A model generated the notes under the pieces. It searched no databases. It had not been told where the DNA came from and was given only the letters and a program-made list of their open reading frames with translations. Below, one piece after another: positions 1 to 6,559 of a stretch of DNA of 6,627 nt; position 1 is the stretch's first letter, and the number at the start of each line of letters is the position of its first letter. Source of the DNA: an uncultured Bacteroides sp. (GTDB lineage Bacteria > Bacteroidota > Bacteroidia > Bacteroidales > UBA11471); assembly GCA_905210875.1 (NCBI GenBank), contig CAJLYN010000124.1:1-6627 (forward strand), read 5' to 3'. Position numbers and translations under genes: made by a program.

Positions 1-105
1 CGCATAGCCCTTAACATCGTTTCTGTGGCCGTAAATCATGTCTGTATCAACAAGGTTTGTGAAAAGAAGACCTTCAAAATCCTTCTTGAGGAATTCGATT
101 GTTTT
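1..105 (-). CDS. deoB: Phosphopentomutase (DeoB) internal fragment, fused in frame to the GH28 N-terminus
   Basis: The last 35 codons of the frame that starts at 723 translate to [15 protein letters not shown] followed by [20 protein letters not shown]. This is the conserved core of phosphopentomutase, the alkaline-phosphatase-superfamily enzyme that interconverts ribose 1-phosphate and ribose 5-phosphate in the cytoplasm. As I recall the Bacillus cereus enzyme, the D and H of DMIYGH are metal ligands (Asp286 and His291, five apart as here). A cytoplasmic nucleoside enzyme core makes no sense after a signal peptide and half a beta-helix. Base composition is about 39% GC here, against roughly 55-60% in the GH28 part, and codons shift to CTT, GTT, ACA and AGA, suggesting a Clostridia-like source. 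The fragment is open at base 1. The family call is strong; the origin is inferred. Confidence 0.8.
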
Positions 106-123
106 GTCGATACCGTCGTTGTT
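103..123. other. Junction between GH28 and DeoB sequence (probable chimeric joint)
   Basis: On the minus strand this stretch encodes NNDGIDK. GH28 proteins carry an N-(T/N)-DG-(I/F)-D motif at this point, and phosphopentomutases commonly carry an (N/E)xDG(I/V/M)xKT segment just before their EFLKKDF-like helix, so both parents could share these bases. Everything before it is GH28 and everything after is DeoB. The frame is kept, so gene callers would report one apparently intact protein. A short shared stretch is what an assembler or a template-switching PCR needs to join two genomes; a real recombination is possible but less likely. Confidence 0.7.
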
Positions 124-723
124 GTAGTTGCCGTGATTATAGACGTCGATGCCGTCGATAAATACATTCTCGCAGTCGAGATAGTGCTGGGTCCATGCCG
201 GGGAGTTGCGCAGGTGTATGTCGCTCAGGGTAACATTCTTGCAGCTGATGACGCGCAGCAGGTAGGGGCGTCGTGTGATGCCCATGAGCGTCTCGGTTTC
301 GGTGGCGGGATAGTTTTCCAGAGAGCCTTGTCCGTCGATGGTGCCCTGCCCGCATATGGTTATGTTCTCGACCTTCTCGGCAAAGATGAGCGAGCGGCTC
401 GAATAGCGCTTGATGTGCGATACATAGCTCGACTCGTGCGACGGGTAGTCGCTCAGCTGTGTGCTGCCCAGCAGGGTGGCACCCCGCTCGATGTGCAGGG
501 TTACGTTGCTTTTCAGTACGAGGGTACCGCTCAGGTATCGGCCGGGAGTAAGTACGACAGTTTCTCCACCGCAGGCCGAAGCAGAGTCGATGGCGGCCTG
601 TATGGCGTGAGTGTCGAGGGTGGTACCGTCGCCTTTGGCGCCGAATGTGCGCACATCGAGTGTGGCCGATGCATACGGTATTGTAAGGAACAGTGTTGCT
701 GCGAGGAATAGAGCTTTTTTCAT
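106..723 (-). CDS. Glycoside hydrolase family 28 (polygalacturonase-like) protein, N-terminal part only
   Basis: Secreted pectin-degrading enzyme of the right-handed beta-helix GH28 family, expected to hydrolyse galacturonan or rhamnogalacturonan in the periplasm or at the cell surface. Translation from the ATG at 723-721 starts [20 protein letters not shown], a typical signal peptide, probably cut after residue 20. The mature part opens with [17 protein letters not shown], the usual GH28 N-terminal strand, followed by an IQAAIDSA helix, a [20 protein letters not shown] segment, GQGTIDGQG (residues 125-133) and a [10 protein letters not shown] segment (171-180). Residues 201-206, NNDGID, fit the first catalytic-motif region (NTDG in many members). 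The second Asp pair, the GHG and the RIK motifs, which should follow, are absent because the frame changes identity there. Complete family members have about 400-500 residues, so roughly half is missing. GH28 identity is well supported; exact substrate is not. Confidence 0.88.
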
Positions 724-802
724 GGTCATGTTATAGAATAAAAAGTGTATAATTATTTGCTGTAAATTGCGGAAAGGCATGAGCCTATTCTATTTATAGT
801 TA

Positions 803-834
803 CAAATGTAGGCAGAATCTATGTAAAATTGAAA
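803..834 (-). promoter_or_regulatory. Bacteroidetes-type promoter for the GH28 gene
   Basis: Read on the minus strand, TACATTTG at 810-803 matches the Bacteroidetes -7 consensus TAnnTTTG exactly. TTTC at 834-831 is a one-mismatch -33 element (consensus TTTG), with 20 bases between them. Transcription would start near 796, giving a leader of about 70 bases before the ATG at 723. Confidence 0.6.
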
Positions 835-860
835 CTTTTGAGGCCGGTTTGTGCGGCCAA

Positions 861-880
861 TTTAGAATTTAGAATAATTT
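861..880 (+). repeat. Tandem TTTAGAA repeat, possible operator
   Basis: TTTAGAA occurs twice back to back (861-867, 868-874) and is followed by TAATTT. The site lies just upstream of the GH28 promoter and about 370 bp before feoAB. Iron-responsive Fur-type operators are AT-rich with GAAT/ATTC half-sites, so a link with iron control is conceivable, but the arrangement here is direct rather than inverted and the assignment is speculative. Confidence 0.25.
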
Positions 881-1141
881 ATCTCTTTTTTTGAGGAATA
901 TAATCATTTCTGAGACGGTTAGTATTAAGGTGTCGCGATAAGGTAAGTTATGGAAAAATTGTTGTGATAGTCGTATGCCGACGTTCTCGCCAAGTGAGTA
1001 AAAACAGAGTAGAATGTTTCCTTTGTGAAGATGGCTTTTGTATATGTCTAATGGTTTGTGATGCGAGGAGGCAGAATTTTTTTTGAATCGTAAATCTGAG
1101 TAGGTGTTGTAAGAAATGTTATGGAAGCTTTCTTATTGTTA

Positions 1142-1164
1142 TTATTTATATTCCGTATAAATAA
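1142..1164. promoter_or_regulatory. Palindrome upstream of feoAB, candidate operator
   Basis: Perfect 9-bp inverted repeat TTATTTATA (1142-1150) and TATAAATAA (1156-1164) with a 5-bp TTCCG spacer, centred about 93 bp before the feoAB start codon. Size and symmetry fit a site for a dimeric repressor such as a Fur- or DtxR-family metal sensor, which often control feo genes. No promoter element was pinned down beside it, and AT-rich palindromes can occur by chance, so the role is inferred from position only. Confidence 0.35.
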
Positions 1165-1245
1165 AAAGAGGGAGTTGCTATGTGGATTAAAAATAAATAA
1201 CGATTTTTGCAGAAACATTCCCGTTGTCAAAAACAAGAATACGAT

Positions 1246-3636
1246 ATGAGACTCTCCGAGGTACCTACCGGACAAGAAGTGGTAATTGTGAAAGTGCTGG
1301 GATACGGTGCTTTCTGTAAGCGAATTATCGAAATGGGATTTGTGCGGGGCAAGAAGGTAAAGGTCTTGCTCAACGCACCGTTGAAAGATCCTGTGAAGTA
1401 CGAAATCATGGGCTATGAGGTTTCTTTGCGACGCAGTGAGGCAGAACTTATCGAAGTAATGACACTCGAAGAGGCTCGTAACCAGCTTCCGGCCGAAGCG
1501 GGCGAGGTAGTTGTCGATGAAGAAATGCAGATGCAGAAAGCCGCCGACCGATCGAGTAAGGTCATAAACATTGCATTGGTGGGTAACCCCAATTGCGGCA
1601 AGACGTCGCTCTTCAACATTGCCTCGGGAGCACATGAGCATGTGGGCAATTACAGCGGTGTGACGGTCGATGCCAAGCAGGGACATTTCGAATATAAAGG
1701 ATATCGGTTTAATATTTTTGACCTTCCCGGTACCTATTCGCTCTCGGCCTATACTCCCGAAGAACTCTATGTGCGGCGACACCTTATCGAGAAACAGCCC
1801 GATGTGGTGGTAAATGTCGTGGTTGCCTCGAATCTCGAACGAAACCTTTTCTTGACGACCGAGCTTATCGACATGGACCTCCGTATGGTGGTGGCTCTCA
1901 ACATGTACGACGAGTTGGAGTCGAGTGGCGATCGGTTTGATTATGAAACGCTCGGAAAAATGATAGGTGTGCCCATCGTGCCTACCATATCGCGCACGGG
2001 ATGGGGTATCCATAATTTGTTCGATACCATCATACGTGTTTATGAGCGAGAAGATCCCGTTGTGCGCCATATACACATCAATCATGGACAGATTATAGAG
2101 AGTGGCATTACTGTTGTCAAAGATGCCATCAAGAAAGAGGCGCAATCGGTTTATTCACTCTCCCCTCGATATTTGGCCATAAAATTGCTTGAACGTGATA
2201 AGGAGATAGAACAGCTCCTGTCGAAGGAGCCGCAATACGCCCAATGGATCGAATTGCGCGATAAAGAAGATAAACGCATCGAGGATACCTTGGGTGAGAA
2301 TATCGAGGCGGCTGTTGCCAATGAGAAGTACGGCTTCATTTCAGGAGCGTTGCACGAGACACTGGTGCCAGGCAAACGCAATGAATTCAAGACGACGCGC
2401 CTTATCGACTCGCTGGTGACACATAAAATATACGGTTTCCCCATTTTCCTCTTCCTGATGTGGATTATGTTCGAGGCCACCTTTGTGTTGGGTGCCTATC
2501 CCATGGAATGGATAGAGTCTGGTGTGAATGCACTGGGCAGCCTTATCGAACGGTTTATGGCTCCTGGTCCGCTGAAAGACCTGCTCATCGATGGGGTTAT
2601 TGGTGGTGTGGGTAGTGTCATTGTCTTCCTCCCCAACATTCTTATCCTCTACCTCTTTATATCTTTCATGGAAGATTCGGGTTACATGGCACGGGCTGCC
2701 TTTATCATGGACAAGATCATGCACAAGGTAGGACTACACGGCAAGTCGTTTATTCCCCTCATCATGGGCTTTGGCTGTAATGTGCCGGCCATTATGGCCA
2801 CCCGCACCATTGAGAGCCGTAGCAGTCGCATCATTACCATACTTATCACGCCCTTTATGTCGTGCAGTGCCCGACTTCCGGTTTATGTACTGATGATAGG
2901 GACATTCTTTTCGGCGTATGCCAGCCTTGTATTTTTAGGACTCTATATTCTGGGAATAATAGTCGCTATATTGACGGCTCGTATGTTGCGTCGTTTCTAT
3001 TTTAAGAAAGACGAGACTCCCTTTGTCATGGAATTACCACCCTATCGTGTTCCCACCATGAAAGCAACGTTGTTGCATATGTGGGGAAAAGCCGAGCAGT
3101 ATCTGCGCAAGATGGGTGGCGTCATACTGGTTGGAGCCGTTGTGATATGGTTCTTGAGCTACTATCCGCGTCCTCAGGTCGACCCGGTAACTGGGCAGAC
3201 CGAGACGATTGCAGAGCAGCAGAAACATTCCTATTTGGGACGGCTGGGTCAATTTGTCGAACCGGTCATGGAACCGCTCGGCTTCAACTGGAAAGTCGAT
3301 ATAGCTCTTCTTTCGGGTGTGGCAGCCAAAGAGATTGTTGTCAGTACGATAGGTGTGCTGTATGCAGGTGAATCAGACCTTACCGAAGACGACGCTTCTT
3401 TGCGTGAACGTCTGACCATGCCCAATCCCGAAACCGGAAATTCCGACTTTACACCACTTATTGCTCTTACATTTCTGGTATTTGTATTACTCTATTTCCC
3501 TTGTTTGGCCAGTGTTGCAGCCATAGTGAAAGAGACAGGAAGTTGGGGGTGGGGTATTTTCTCCATGGTGTACAATACGGCATTTGCCTGGGTGGTTGCG
3601 TTTTTAGTATTCAACATCGGAAAACTATTTATTTGA
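1246..3636 (+). CDS. feoB: Fused FeoA-FeoB ferrous iron transporter
   Basis: Inner-membrane GTPase-linked Fe(II) uptake protein of 796 residues. Residues 1-75 are an SH3-like FeoA domain (MRLSEVPTGQEVVIVKVLG, with IIEMGFVRG and YEVSLRRSEAELI); FeoA is usually a separate protein, and its fusion to FeoB is common in Bacteroidetes. Residues 107-270 form the G domain: G1 GNPNCGKT (113-120), G2 Thr140, G3 DLPG (159-162), G4 NMYD (219-222), with a SRTG segment at 249-252 as probable G5. A helical linker (about 280-385) leads to the membrane domain, with Gate-type segments FMEDSGYMARAAFIMD, GFGCNVPAIMATRTIE (Cys511), FMSCSARLPVY (Cys540) and YFPCLAS (Cys753). The ATG at 1246 is preferred because it begins the FeoA domain; an upstream TTG at 1207 adds only 13 unconserved residues. 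No strong Shine-Dalgarno is present. All key motifs look intact. Confidence 0.97.
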   Translation: MRLSEVPTGQEVVIVKVLGYGAFCKRIIEMGFVRGKKVKVLLNAPLKDPVKYEIMGYEVSLRRSEAELIEVMTLEEARNQLPAEAGEVVVDEEMQMQKAADRSSKVINIALVGNPNCGKTSLFNIASGAHEHVGNYSGVTVDAKQGHFEYKGYRFNIFDLPGTYSLSAYTPEELYVRRHLIEKQPDVVVNVVVASNLERNLFLTTELIDMDLRMVVALNMYDELESSGDRFDYETLGKMIGVPIVPTISRTGWGIHNLFDTIIRVYEREDPVVRHIHINHGQIIESGITVVKDAIKKEAQSVYSLSPRYLAIKLLERDKEIEQLLSKEPQYAQWIELRDKEDKRIEDTLGENIEAAVANEKYGFISGALHETLVPGKRNEFKTTRLIDSLVTHKIYGFPIFLFLMWIMFEATFVLGAYPMEWIESGVNALGSLIERFMAPGPLKDLLIDGVIGGVGSVIVFLPNILILYLFISFMEDSGYMARAAFIMDKIMHKVGLHGKSFIPLIMGFGCNVPAIMATRTIESRSSRIITILITPFMSCSARLPVYVLMIGTFFSAYASLVFLGLYILGIIVAILTARMLRRFYFKKDETPFVMELPPYRVPTMKATLLHMWGKAEQYLRKMGGVILVGAVVIWFLSYYPRPQVDPVTGQTETIAEQQKHSYLGRLGQFVEPVMEPLGFNWKVDIALLSGVAAKEIVVSTIGVLYAGESDLTEDDASLRERLTMPNPETGNSDFTPLIALTFLVFVLLYFPCLASVAAIVKETGSWGWGIFSMVYNTAFAWVVAFLVFNIGKLFI

Positions 3637-3637
3637 T

Positions 3638-3832
3638 ATGATACAGCAAGTTATAGTCATAGTCATAGGAATAGCCGTTGCGGCTTATGTCGTGTACCAT
3701 GTGGTGCGAATGGCAAAGGGAAAAGTTTCGTCCTGTCCCAGCGGTTGCTGCGGTTGTGCATCGGCCTCGTGCTGCTCCTATGAGATAAAAAAGAAGGGGC
3801 GTTTCAAAGAAAATGTCAAGAAAAAATCGTAG
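3638..3832 (+). CDS. FeoB-associated Cys-rich membrane protein
   Basis: Small protein of 64 residues. Residues 3-23 (QQVIVIVIGIAVAAYVVYHVV) form one N-terminal membrane helix, followed by a basic stretch, a cysteine cluster with spacing Cx3CCxCx4CC (Cys33, 37, 38, 40, 45, 46) and a strongly basic tail. This matches the FeoB-associated Cys-rich membrane protein family, which sits behind feoB in many Bacteroidetes and Firmicutes and is thought to assist Fe(II) transport, possibly by binding metal; its exact role is not established. The ATG lies one base after the feoAB stop, so translation is probably coupled and both genes share one transcript. The stop is only four bases before the -33 element of the tRNA promoter. 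Confidence 0.9.
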   Translation: MIQQVIVIVIGIAVAAYVVYHVVRMAKGKVSSCPSGCCGCASASCCSYEIKKKGRFKENVKKKS

Positions 3833-3836
3833 TCTG

Positions 3837-3867
3837 TTTGCAGAATCGGAAAAAACGCCTATCTTTG
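3837..3867 (+). promoter_or_regulatory. Promoter of tRNA-Cys
   Basis: TTTG (3837-3840), 19 bases, then TATCTTTG (3860-3867): both elements match the Bacteroidetes consensus TTTG-N19-21-TAnnTTTG exactly. Transcription should start around 3873, about 12 bases before the tRNA. It gives the tRNA its own promoter in addition to any read-through from the feo operon. Confidence 0.85.
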
Positions 3868-3884
3868 CAGCGCAATAGCAACAA

Positions 3885-3958
3885 GGTTCCTTGGCCGAGA
3901 GGTTAGGCACTGGTCTGCAAAACCACTTACAGCAGTTCGAATCTGCTAGGAACCTCCA
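3885..3958 (+). tRNA. tRNA-Cys (GCA)
   Basis: A full cloverleaf can be drawn. The acceptor stem is GGTTCCT (3885-3891) with AGGAACC (3948-3954). The D stem is GCC/GGC with a GAGAGGTTA loop. The anticodon loop CTGCAAA (3915-3921) has anticodon GCA at 3917-3919, and the T arm is AGCAG-TTCGAAT-CTGCT (3931-3947). A T discriminator is followed by an encoded CCA (3956-3958). The outermost anticodon-stem pair (C3910 with C3926) is a mismatch. GCA decodes UGC and UGU, so this charges cysteine. Confidence 0.95.
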
Positions 3959-3963
3959 AACGT

Positions 3964-3996
3964 AAAAAAGGTTGACGATATCGTCAACCTTTTTTT
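3964..3996 (+). terminator. Intrinsic terminator after tRNA-Cys
   Basis: Perfect 32-bp palindrome (3964-3995) centred on GACGATATCGTC, with AAAAAAGG on one side and CCTTTTTTT on the other, starting five bases after the tRNA 3' end. The symmetric A and T tracts mean it could also stop minus-strand transcription arriving from the efflux gene, whose stop codon lies 162 bases away. The spacer 3999-4157 that follows is AT-rich and shows no gene. Confidence 0.9.
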
Positions 3997-4157
3997 GTTT
4001 CTCAATGAGAGATGTTATTCCTTTCTGTTGGCCCTTATCTTAGGTTTTCAGCAGTTTTGTTATTTATAGATAGAAGATGTAAATTTTCTACTATGAACCT
4101 TTTGGCTGAAATGAAATTCTGTTTGCCGATGTGAAATCTGGTATGAAAGTAGAATAT

Positions 4158-5327
4158 TTACTTCTGTGTGGCAGCGCGGCTTATGGTGTACATGACAATA
4201 CAGCAAAGTGCAATGATGATGCCGGTTGAGAGGAGAATGTTGCCCATGCCGGTGAGCGGCGAAACGATACCGCCGAAGAGAAACTGTGTAAATCCCAACA
4301 GTGCCGAGGCATTACCGGCACTCTTGCGTTCGAGATCGAGGGCAAGTGCGGTAGAGGTGGGCATTACTATGCCGAAAAAGAACATCATGATAAAGAGTAA
4401 CCCTTCGACTACGATAAAAGAGAGGTTGCCCATGAGGGCGATTGCCGTGGCGAGTCCGAGGACAAAGAATATTGTAGAGCCGACGCGTAGGGCTATCGAT
4501 GCATTGGCAAAGCGGGGCGTGAGCACGCTCGATCCTATCATGATGGCAAAGGCATTTGCTCCGAAGCAGATGCTGTATAGGAGGGGGGAGATTTGATAAT
4601 GTTCTTGAAAAATGAATGGTGAGGCGGCTATGTAGCTGAACAAAACACCCATGGCAAAGGTTTGTATGAGCAGGTATTGGGTAAATTTTCGGTTGCGCAG
4701 CACGGGAATGAGTTGCGAAAAGGTCGACAGCACCCCCCCTTTGAAGCGATTTTCTTGCGGGAGAGTCTCTTTCTGAGCAAAGCCGATGAGGGTGAGTATG
4801 ATGCCGATAACCAGGAGTATGACGAAGATGCCTCGCCAGTCGGTCCATTCGAGCATGACGCCCCCTAATACAGGAGCGCCTACCGGCGCTACTCCGTTGA
4901 TGGCCGCCATGAGTGAGAAGGTGCAGGCCAATGCATTGCCGGCATAAAGGTCGGTAACGATGGAGCGGGAGATGACCAGTCCACCCGCTCCGGCAAAACC
5001 CTGGATAAGGCGGCACACGATAAAGGTGTGTATGTCGTCGGCGTAAAGACAGGCAATGGTAGAGACAACAAAGAGCACGAGCGATAGGAGCAGCGGGATG
5101 CGCCGCCCGAACTTGTCGCTGAGCGGACCGATAATCATCTGTCCCACAGCTAGACCCAGCATGCTGAATGTCAGCGTGAGTTGTACCAGTGAAGTAGTTG
5201 TATTGAAATCGTTGACGAGTTGGGGTAGGGCCGGCAGGTAGAAATCGGTTACAAAGGGGCCGAAGGCCGACAGCATACCCATGAAAAGAAGTATGAATAA
5301 GCGGGAGTTGCGTTGTGTTTGCGACAT
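4158..5327 (-). CDS. Bcr/CflA-type MFS multidrug efflux transporter
   Basis: Inner-membrane proton-driven antiporter of 389 residues, the usual family length, with about 12 predicted hydrophobic helices. TM1 carries FGPFVTDFYLPALPQL (22-37), a hallmark of the Bcr/CflA drug-resistance group. The MFS motif A is intact in the loop after TM2: GPLSDKFGRR (67-76). An arginine-rich CRLIQGFAGAGG stretch (105-116) begins TM4, and NGVAPVGAPVLGG (144-156) in TM5 resembles the antiporter motif C. The central cytoplasmic loop lies near residues 185-212. Substrates cannot be deduced; relatives export bicyclomycin, chloramphenicol or sulfonamides, and some members move other small molecules. The ATG at 5327-5325 fits the family N-terminus. 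It is a single gene, divergent from the patatin gene across a 157-bp spacer. Confidence 0.93.
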   Translation of the reverse strand: MSQTQRNSRLFILLFMGMLSAFGPFVTDFYLPALPQLVNDFNTTTSLVQLTLTFSMLGLAVGQMIIGPLSDKFGRRIPLLLSLVLFVVSTIACLYADDIHTFIVCRLIQGFAGAGGLVISRSIVTDLYAGNALACTFSLMAAINGVAPVGAPVLGGVMLEWTDWRGIFVILLVIGIILTLIGFAQKETLPQENRFKGGVLSTFSQLIPVLRNRKFTQYLLIQTFAMGVLFSYIAASPFIFQEHYQISPLLYSICFGANAFAIMIGSSVLTPRFANASIALRVGSTIFFVLGLATAIALMGNLSFIVVEGLLFIMMFFFGIVMPTSTALALDLERKSAGNASALLGFTQFLFGGIVSPLTGMGNILLSTGIIIALCCIVMYTISRAATQK

Positions 5328-5358
5328 AGAGTTTGATTAAAATCAGGTGCAAAATTCC

Positions 5359-5389
5359 CAAAAATGTTTCAAAACAATCTGTCAACAGA
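5359..5389 (-). promoter_or_regulatory. Weak candidate promoter for the efflux gene
   Basis: On the minus strand TCTG (5389-5386) and CATTTTTG (5366-5359) are separated by 19 bases; each element has one mismatch to the Bacteroidetes consensus. The start would fall near 5352, some 25 bases before the ATG. The AT-rich context offers similar alternatives, for example GAATTTTG at 5357-5350. Confidence 0.25.
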
Positions 5390-5429
5390 TGAAAAAACGA
5401 GTTAATCATTTTAAATCGTTCTCTTGGCT

Positions 5430-5450
5430 TTTCTCTACATCGGAGAGAAA
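5430..5450 (+). promoter_or_regulatory. Small inverted repeat upstream of the patatin gene
   Basis: TTTCTCT (5430-5436) and AGAGAAA (5444-5450) form a 7-bp inverted repeat with a 7-base loop, 34 bases before the patatin start. A weak promoter-like pair, TTTT (5429-5432) and TAATTTTA (5454-5461) spaced by 21 bases, overlaps it. It might be an operator or a chance repeat. Confidence 0.2.
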
Positions 5451-5484
5451 GTCTAATTTTATCTACACATAAACAAATCTGGTA

Positions 5485-6378
5485 ATGATGAAAAGAAGAA
5501 AGCCGAAGATTGCATTGGTATTGGGCAGTGGAGGAGCGCGCGGACTGGCTCATATAGGTGTTATCGAGGAGTTGTTGTCGCGCGGATACGACATAACGTC
5601 GGTAGCTGGAACTTCCATGGGTGCGTTGGTGGGCGGTATCTATGCAGCCGGCAAGTTGCCCGACTTCAAGAAGTGGGTGCTGGGTATCGACAAGTTCAGA
5701 ATGTTTCAGTTGCTCGATTTTTCATTCCGCCTCGACGGTATGGTCAAGGGGCAGCGTATTATCTCCACGCTTAAAGAGATGGTGCCCGATCTCTCTATCG
5801 AAGCACTGCCTATTCCTTTTGCGGCTATATCGACCGACATGGCTGCCGAGCGCGAAGTGGTTTTCGACCGCGGAAGCCTTTTTGATGCTATTCGTGCCTC
5901 GATTTCGTTGCCGGCCTTTTTCAGACCGGTACATAAGTCGGACATGGTGTTGATGGACGGTGGTATACTCAACCCTCTGCCCATAAACCGGGTGAGCCGG
6001 CGGCGGGGCGACAAGGTTTTTGCCGTCGATGTGAATGTGCCCGACGACGAGAAGCCTCTGCCCGTCAGACGCAAGGTGCAGGCCGATGACGATGACGACT
6101 CGACCTTTGTTGAGTGGCTGAAACGCACTTTTCGCCCCGATAATTCCGCCGATACAAAGGAGGAGCCCTCCCTGTATTCGCCTTATGGGGGCAGTCTGTT
6201 GCAGGCTTCCGACATGATGATTGAGCGTATTTCTCGTCTTACAGTCGAACTTTACAAGCCCCGTTTACTCATCGAGGTGCCGGCTGCGGCATATGGTATT
6301 CTGGAATTTTATCGAGCACCCGAAATTATGGAGCTTGGACGTGCTGCCGCAGCGCAGGCTCTTGACCGATATGAGTAG
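5485..6378 (+). CDS. Patatin-like phospholipase family protein (RssA/YchK type)
   Basis: Predicted serine lipid acyl hydrolase of 297 residues using a Ser-Asp dyad. All patatin motifs are present: oxyanion-hole loop GSGGARG (14-20), nucleophile elbow GTSMG (42-46, Ser44), the ASISLPAFFRPV segment (138-149) and the catalytic DGG (158-160, Asp158). There is no signal peptide or clear membrane helix, so the protein is probably cytoplasmic, as expected for the short bacterial group; physiological substrates of that group are poorly known. Residues 186-230 form a charged insertion with five consecutive aspartates (201-205), probably a flexible loop. The C-terminal YKPRLLIEVP and YRAPEIMELGRAAA segments are typical of this group. 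Two adjacent ATGs (5485, 5488) are possible starts; no Shine-Dalgarno helps to choose. It stands alone, divergent from the efflux gene. Confidence 0.93.
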   Translation: MMKRRKPKIALVLGSGGARGLAHIGVIEELLSRGYDITSVAGTSMGALVGGIYAAGKLPDFKKWVLGIDKFRMFQLLDFSFRLDGMVKGQRIISTLKEMVPDLSIEALPIPFAAISTDMAAEREVVFDRGSLFDAIRASISLPAFFRPVHKSDMVLMDGGILNPLPINRVSRRRGDKVFAVDVNVPDDEKPLPVRRKVQADDDDDSTFVEWLKRTFRPDNSADTKEEPSLYSPYGGSLLQASDMMIERISRLTVELYKPRLLIEVPAAAYGILEFYRAPEIMELGRAAAAQALDRYE

Positions 6379-6532
6379 GTGAGGCTTTCTCTCTTTTACC
6401 TATTGTTGCAGGTCGAAAACTTCGGATAGCGTGATATTTGCTTTTCGGAGATGTTCAATGTTGCAGAAACTTCTTTCGGTTAAAAAAACTGAAATGTTTT
6501 TCCTATGAGCTTATTACTTTGATAAAAGTATT

Positions 6533-6540
6533 TACATTTG
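6533..6540 (+). promoter_or_regulatory. -7 element of the promoter for the right-edge gene
   Basis: TACATTTG followed by CG matches the Bacteroidetes -7 consensus exactly. A TTTG at 6518-6521 is only 11 bases upstream, too close for a standard -33 element, and the expected position holds CTTA. Transcription would start near 6547, giving a leader of about 40 bases. Confidence 0.5.
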
Positions 6541-6543
6541 CGT

Positions 6544-6559
6544 CTGACATATGTGTCAG
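6544..6559 (+). promoter_or_regulatory. Leader hairpin or operator before the right-edge gene
   Basis: CTGACA (6544-6549) and TGTCAG (6554-6559) form a perfect 6-bp inverted repeat around TATG, followed by CTTTTTG. It lies at the expected transcription start, so it could be a 5' stem-loop in the mRNA, a repressor site, or a weak attenuator. Confidence 0.35.

Larger units (their letters stand above)
724..1245. other. Gene-free spacer between the GH28 gene and feoAB
   Basis: This 522-bp AT-rich stretch has stops in all plausible plus-strand frames and no recognisable protein or RNA gene. It separates two divergent genes and holds the GH28 promoter (803-834), a small GGCCG/CGGCC hairpin (842-846 with 854-858), tandem TTTAGAA copies (861-874) and a palindrome at 1142-1164. 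A clear consensus promoter for feoAB was not found; GATTTTTG at 1202-1209 is one mismatch from the -7 consensus but lacks a good -33 partner. I cannot exclude a small RNA. Confidence 0.5.

Noticed and set aside
25..711. Long plus-strand open frame of 228 codons over the left edge
   Set aside because: It is antisense to the GH28/DeoB frame, which has a signal peptide and clear family motifs on the minus strand; the plus-strand translation resembles nothing and has low-complexity valine runs.
842..858. GGCCG/CGGCC hairpin as a terminator
   Set aside because: The stem is only 5 bp, no T run follows on either strand, and no gene ends there.
1207..1245. Upstream TTG start for feoAB
   Set aside because: It adds 13 residues with no family match, while the ATG at 1246 starts exactly at the FeoA domain.
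1048..2145. Minus-strand open frame of 365 codons
   Set aside because: It lies opposite the FeoA and G domains of feoAB, whose motifs are complete; no recognisable domain appears in the antisense translation.
5379..5390. TCTGT/ACAGA inverted repeat between the efflux and patatin genes
   Set aside because: Five-base arms around two bases are too short to separate from chance in AT-rich sequence.
4312..5553. Minus-strand open frame of 413 codons
   Set aside because: It overlaps the efflux gene in another frame; its translation is rich in His, Arg and Cys and lacks any family pattern, whereas the chosen frame shows MFS motifs and helices.
6374..6405. Possible terminator after the patatin gene (TAGGT with ACCTA)
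   Set aside because: The stem depends on G-U pairs, has a loop of about ten bases and lacks a following T run.
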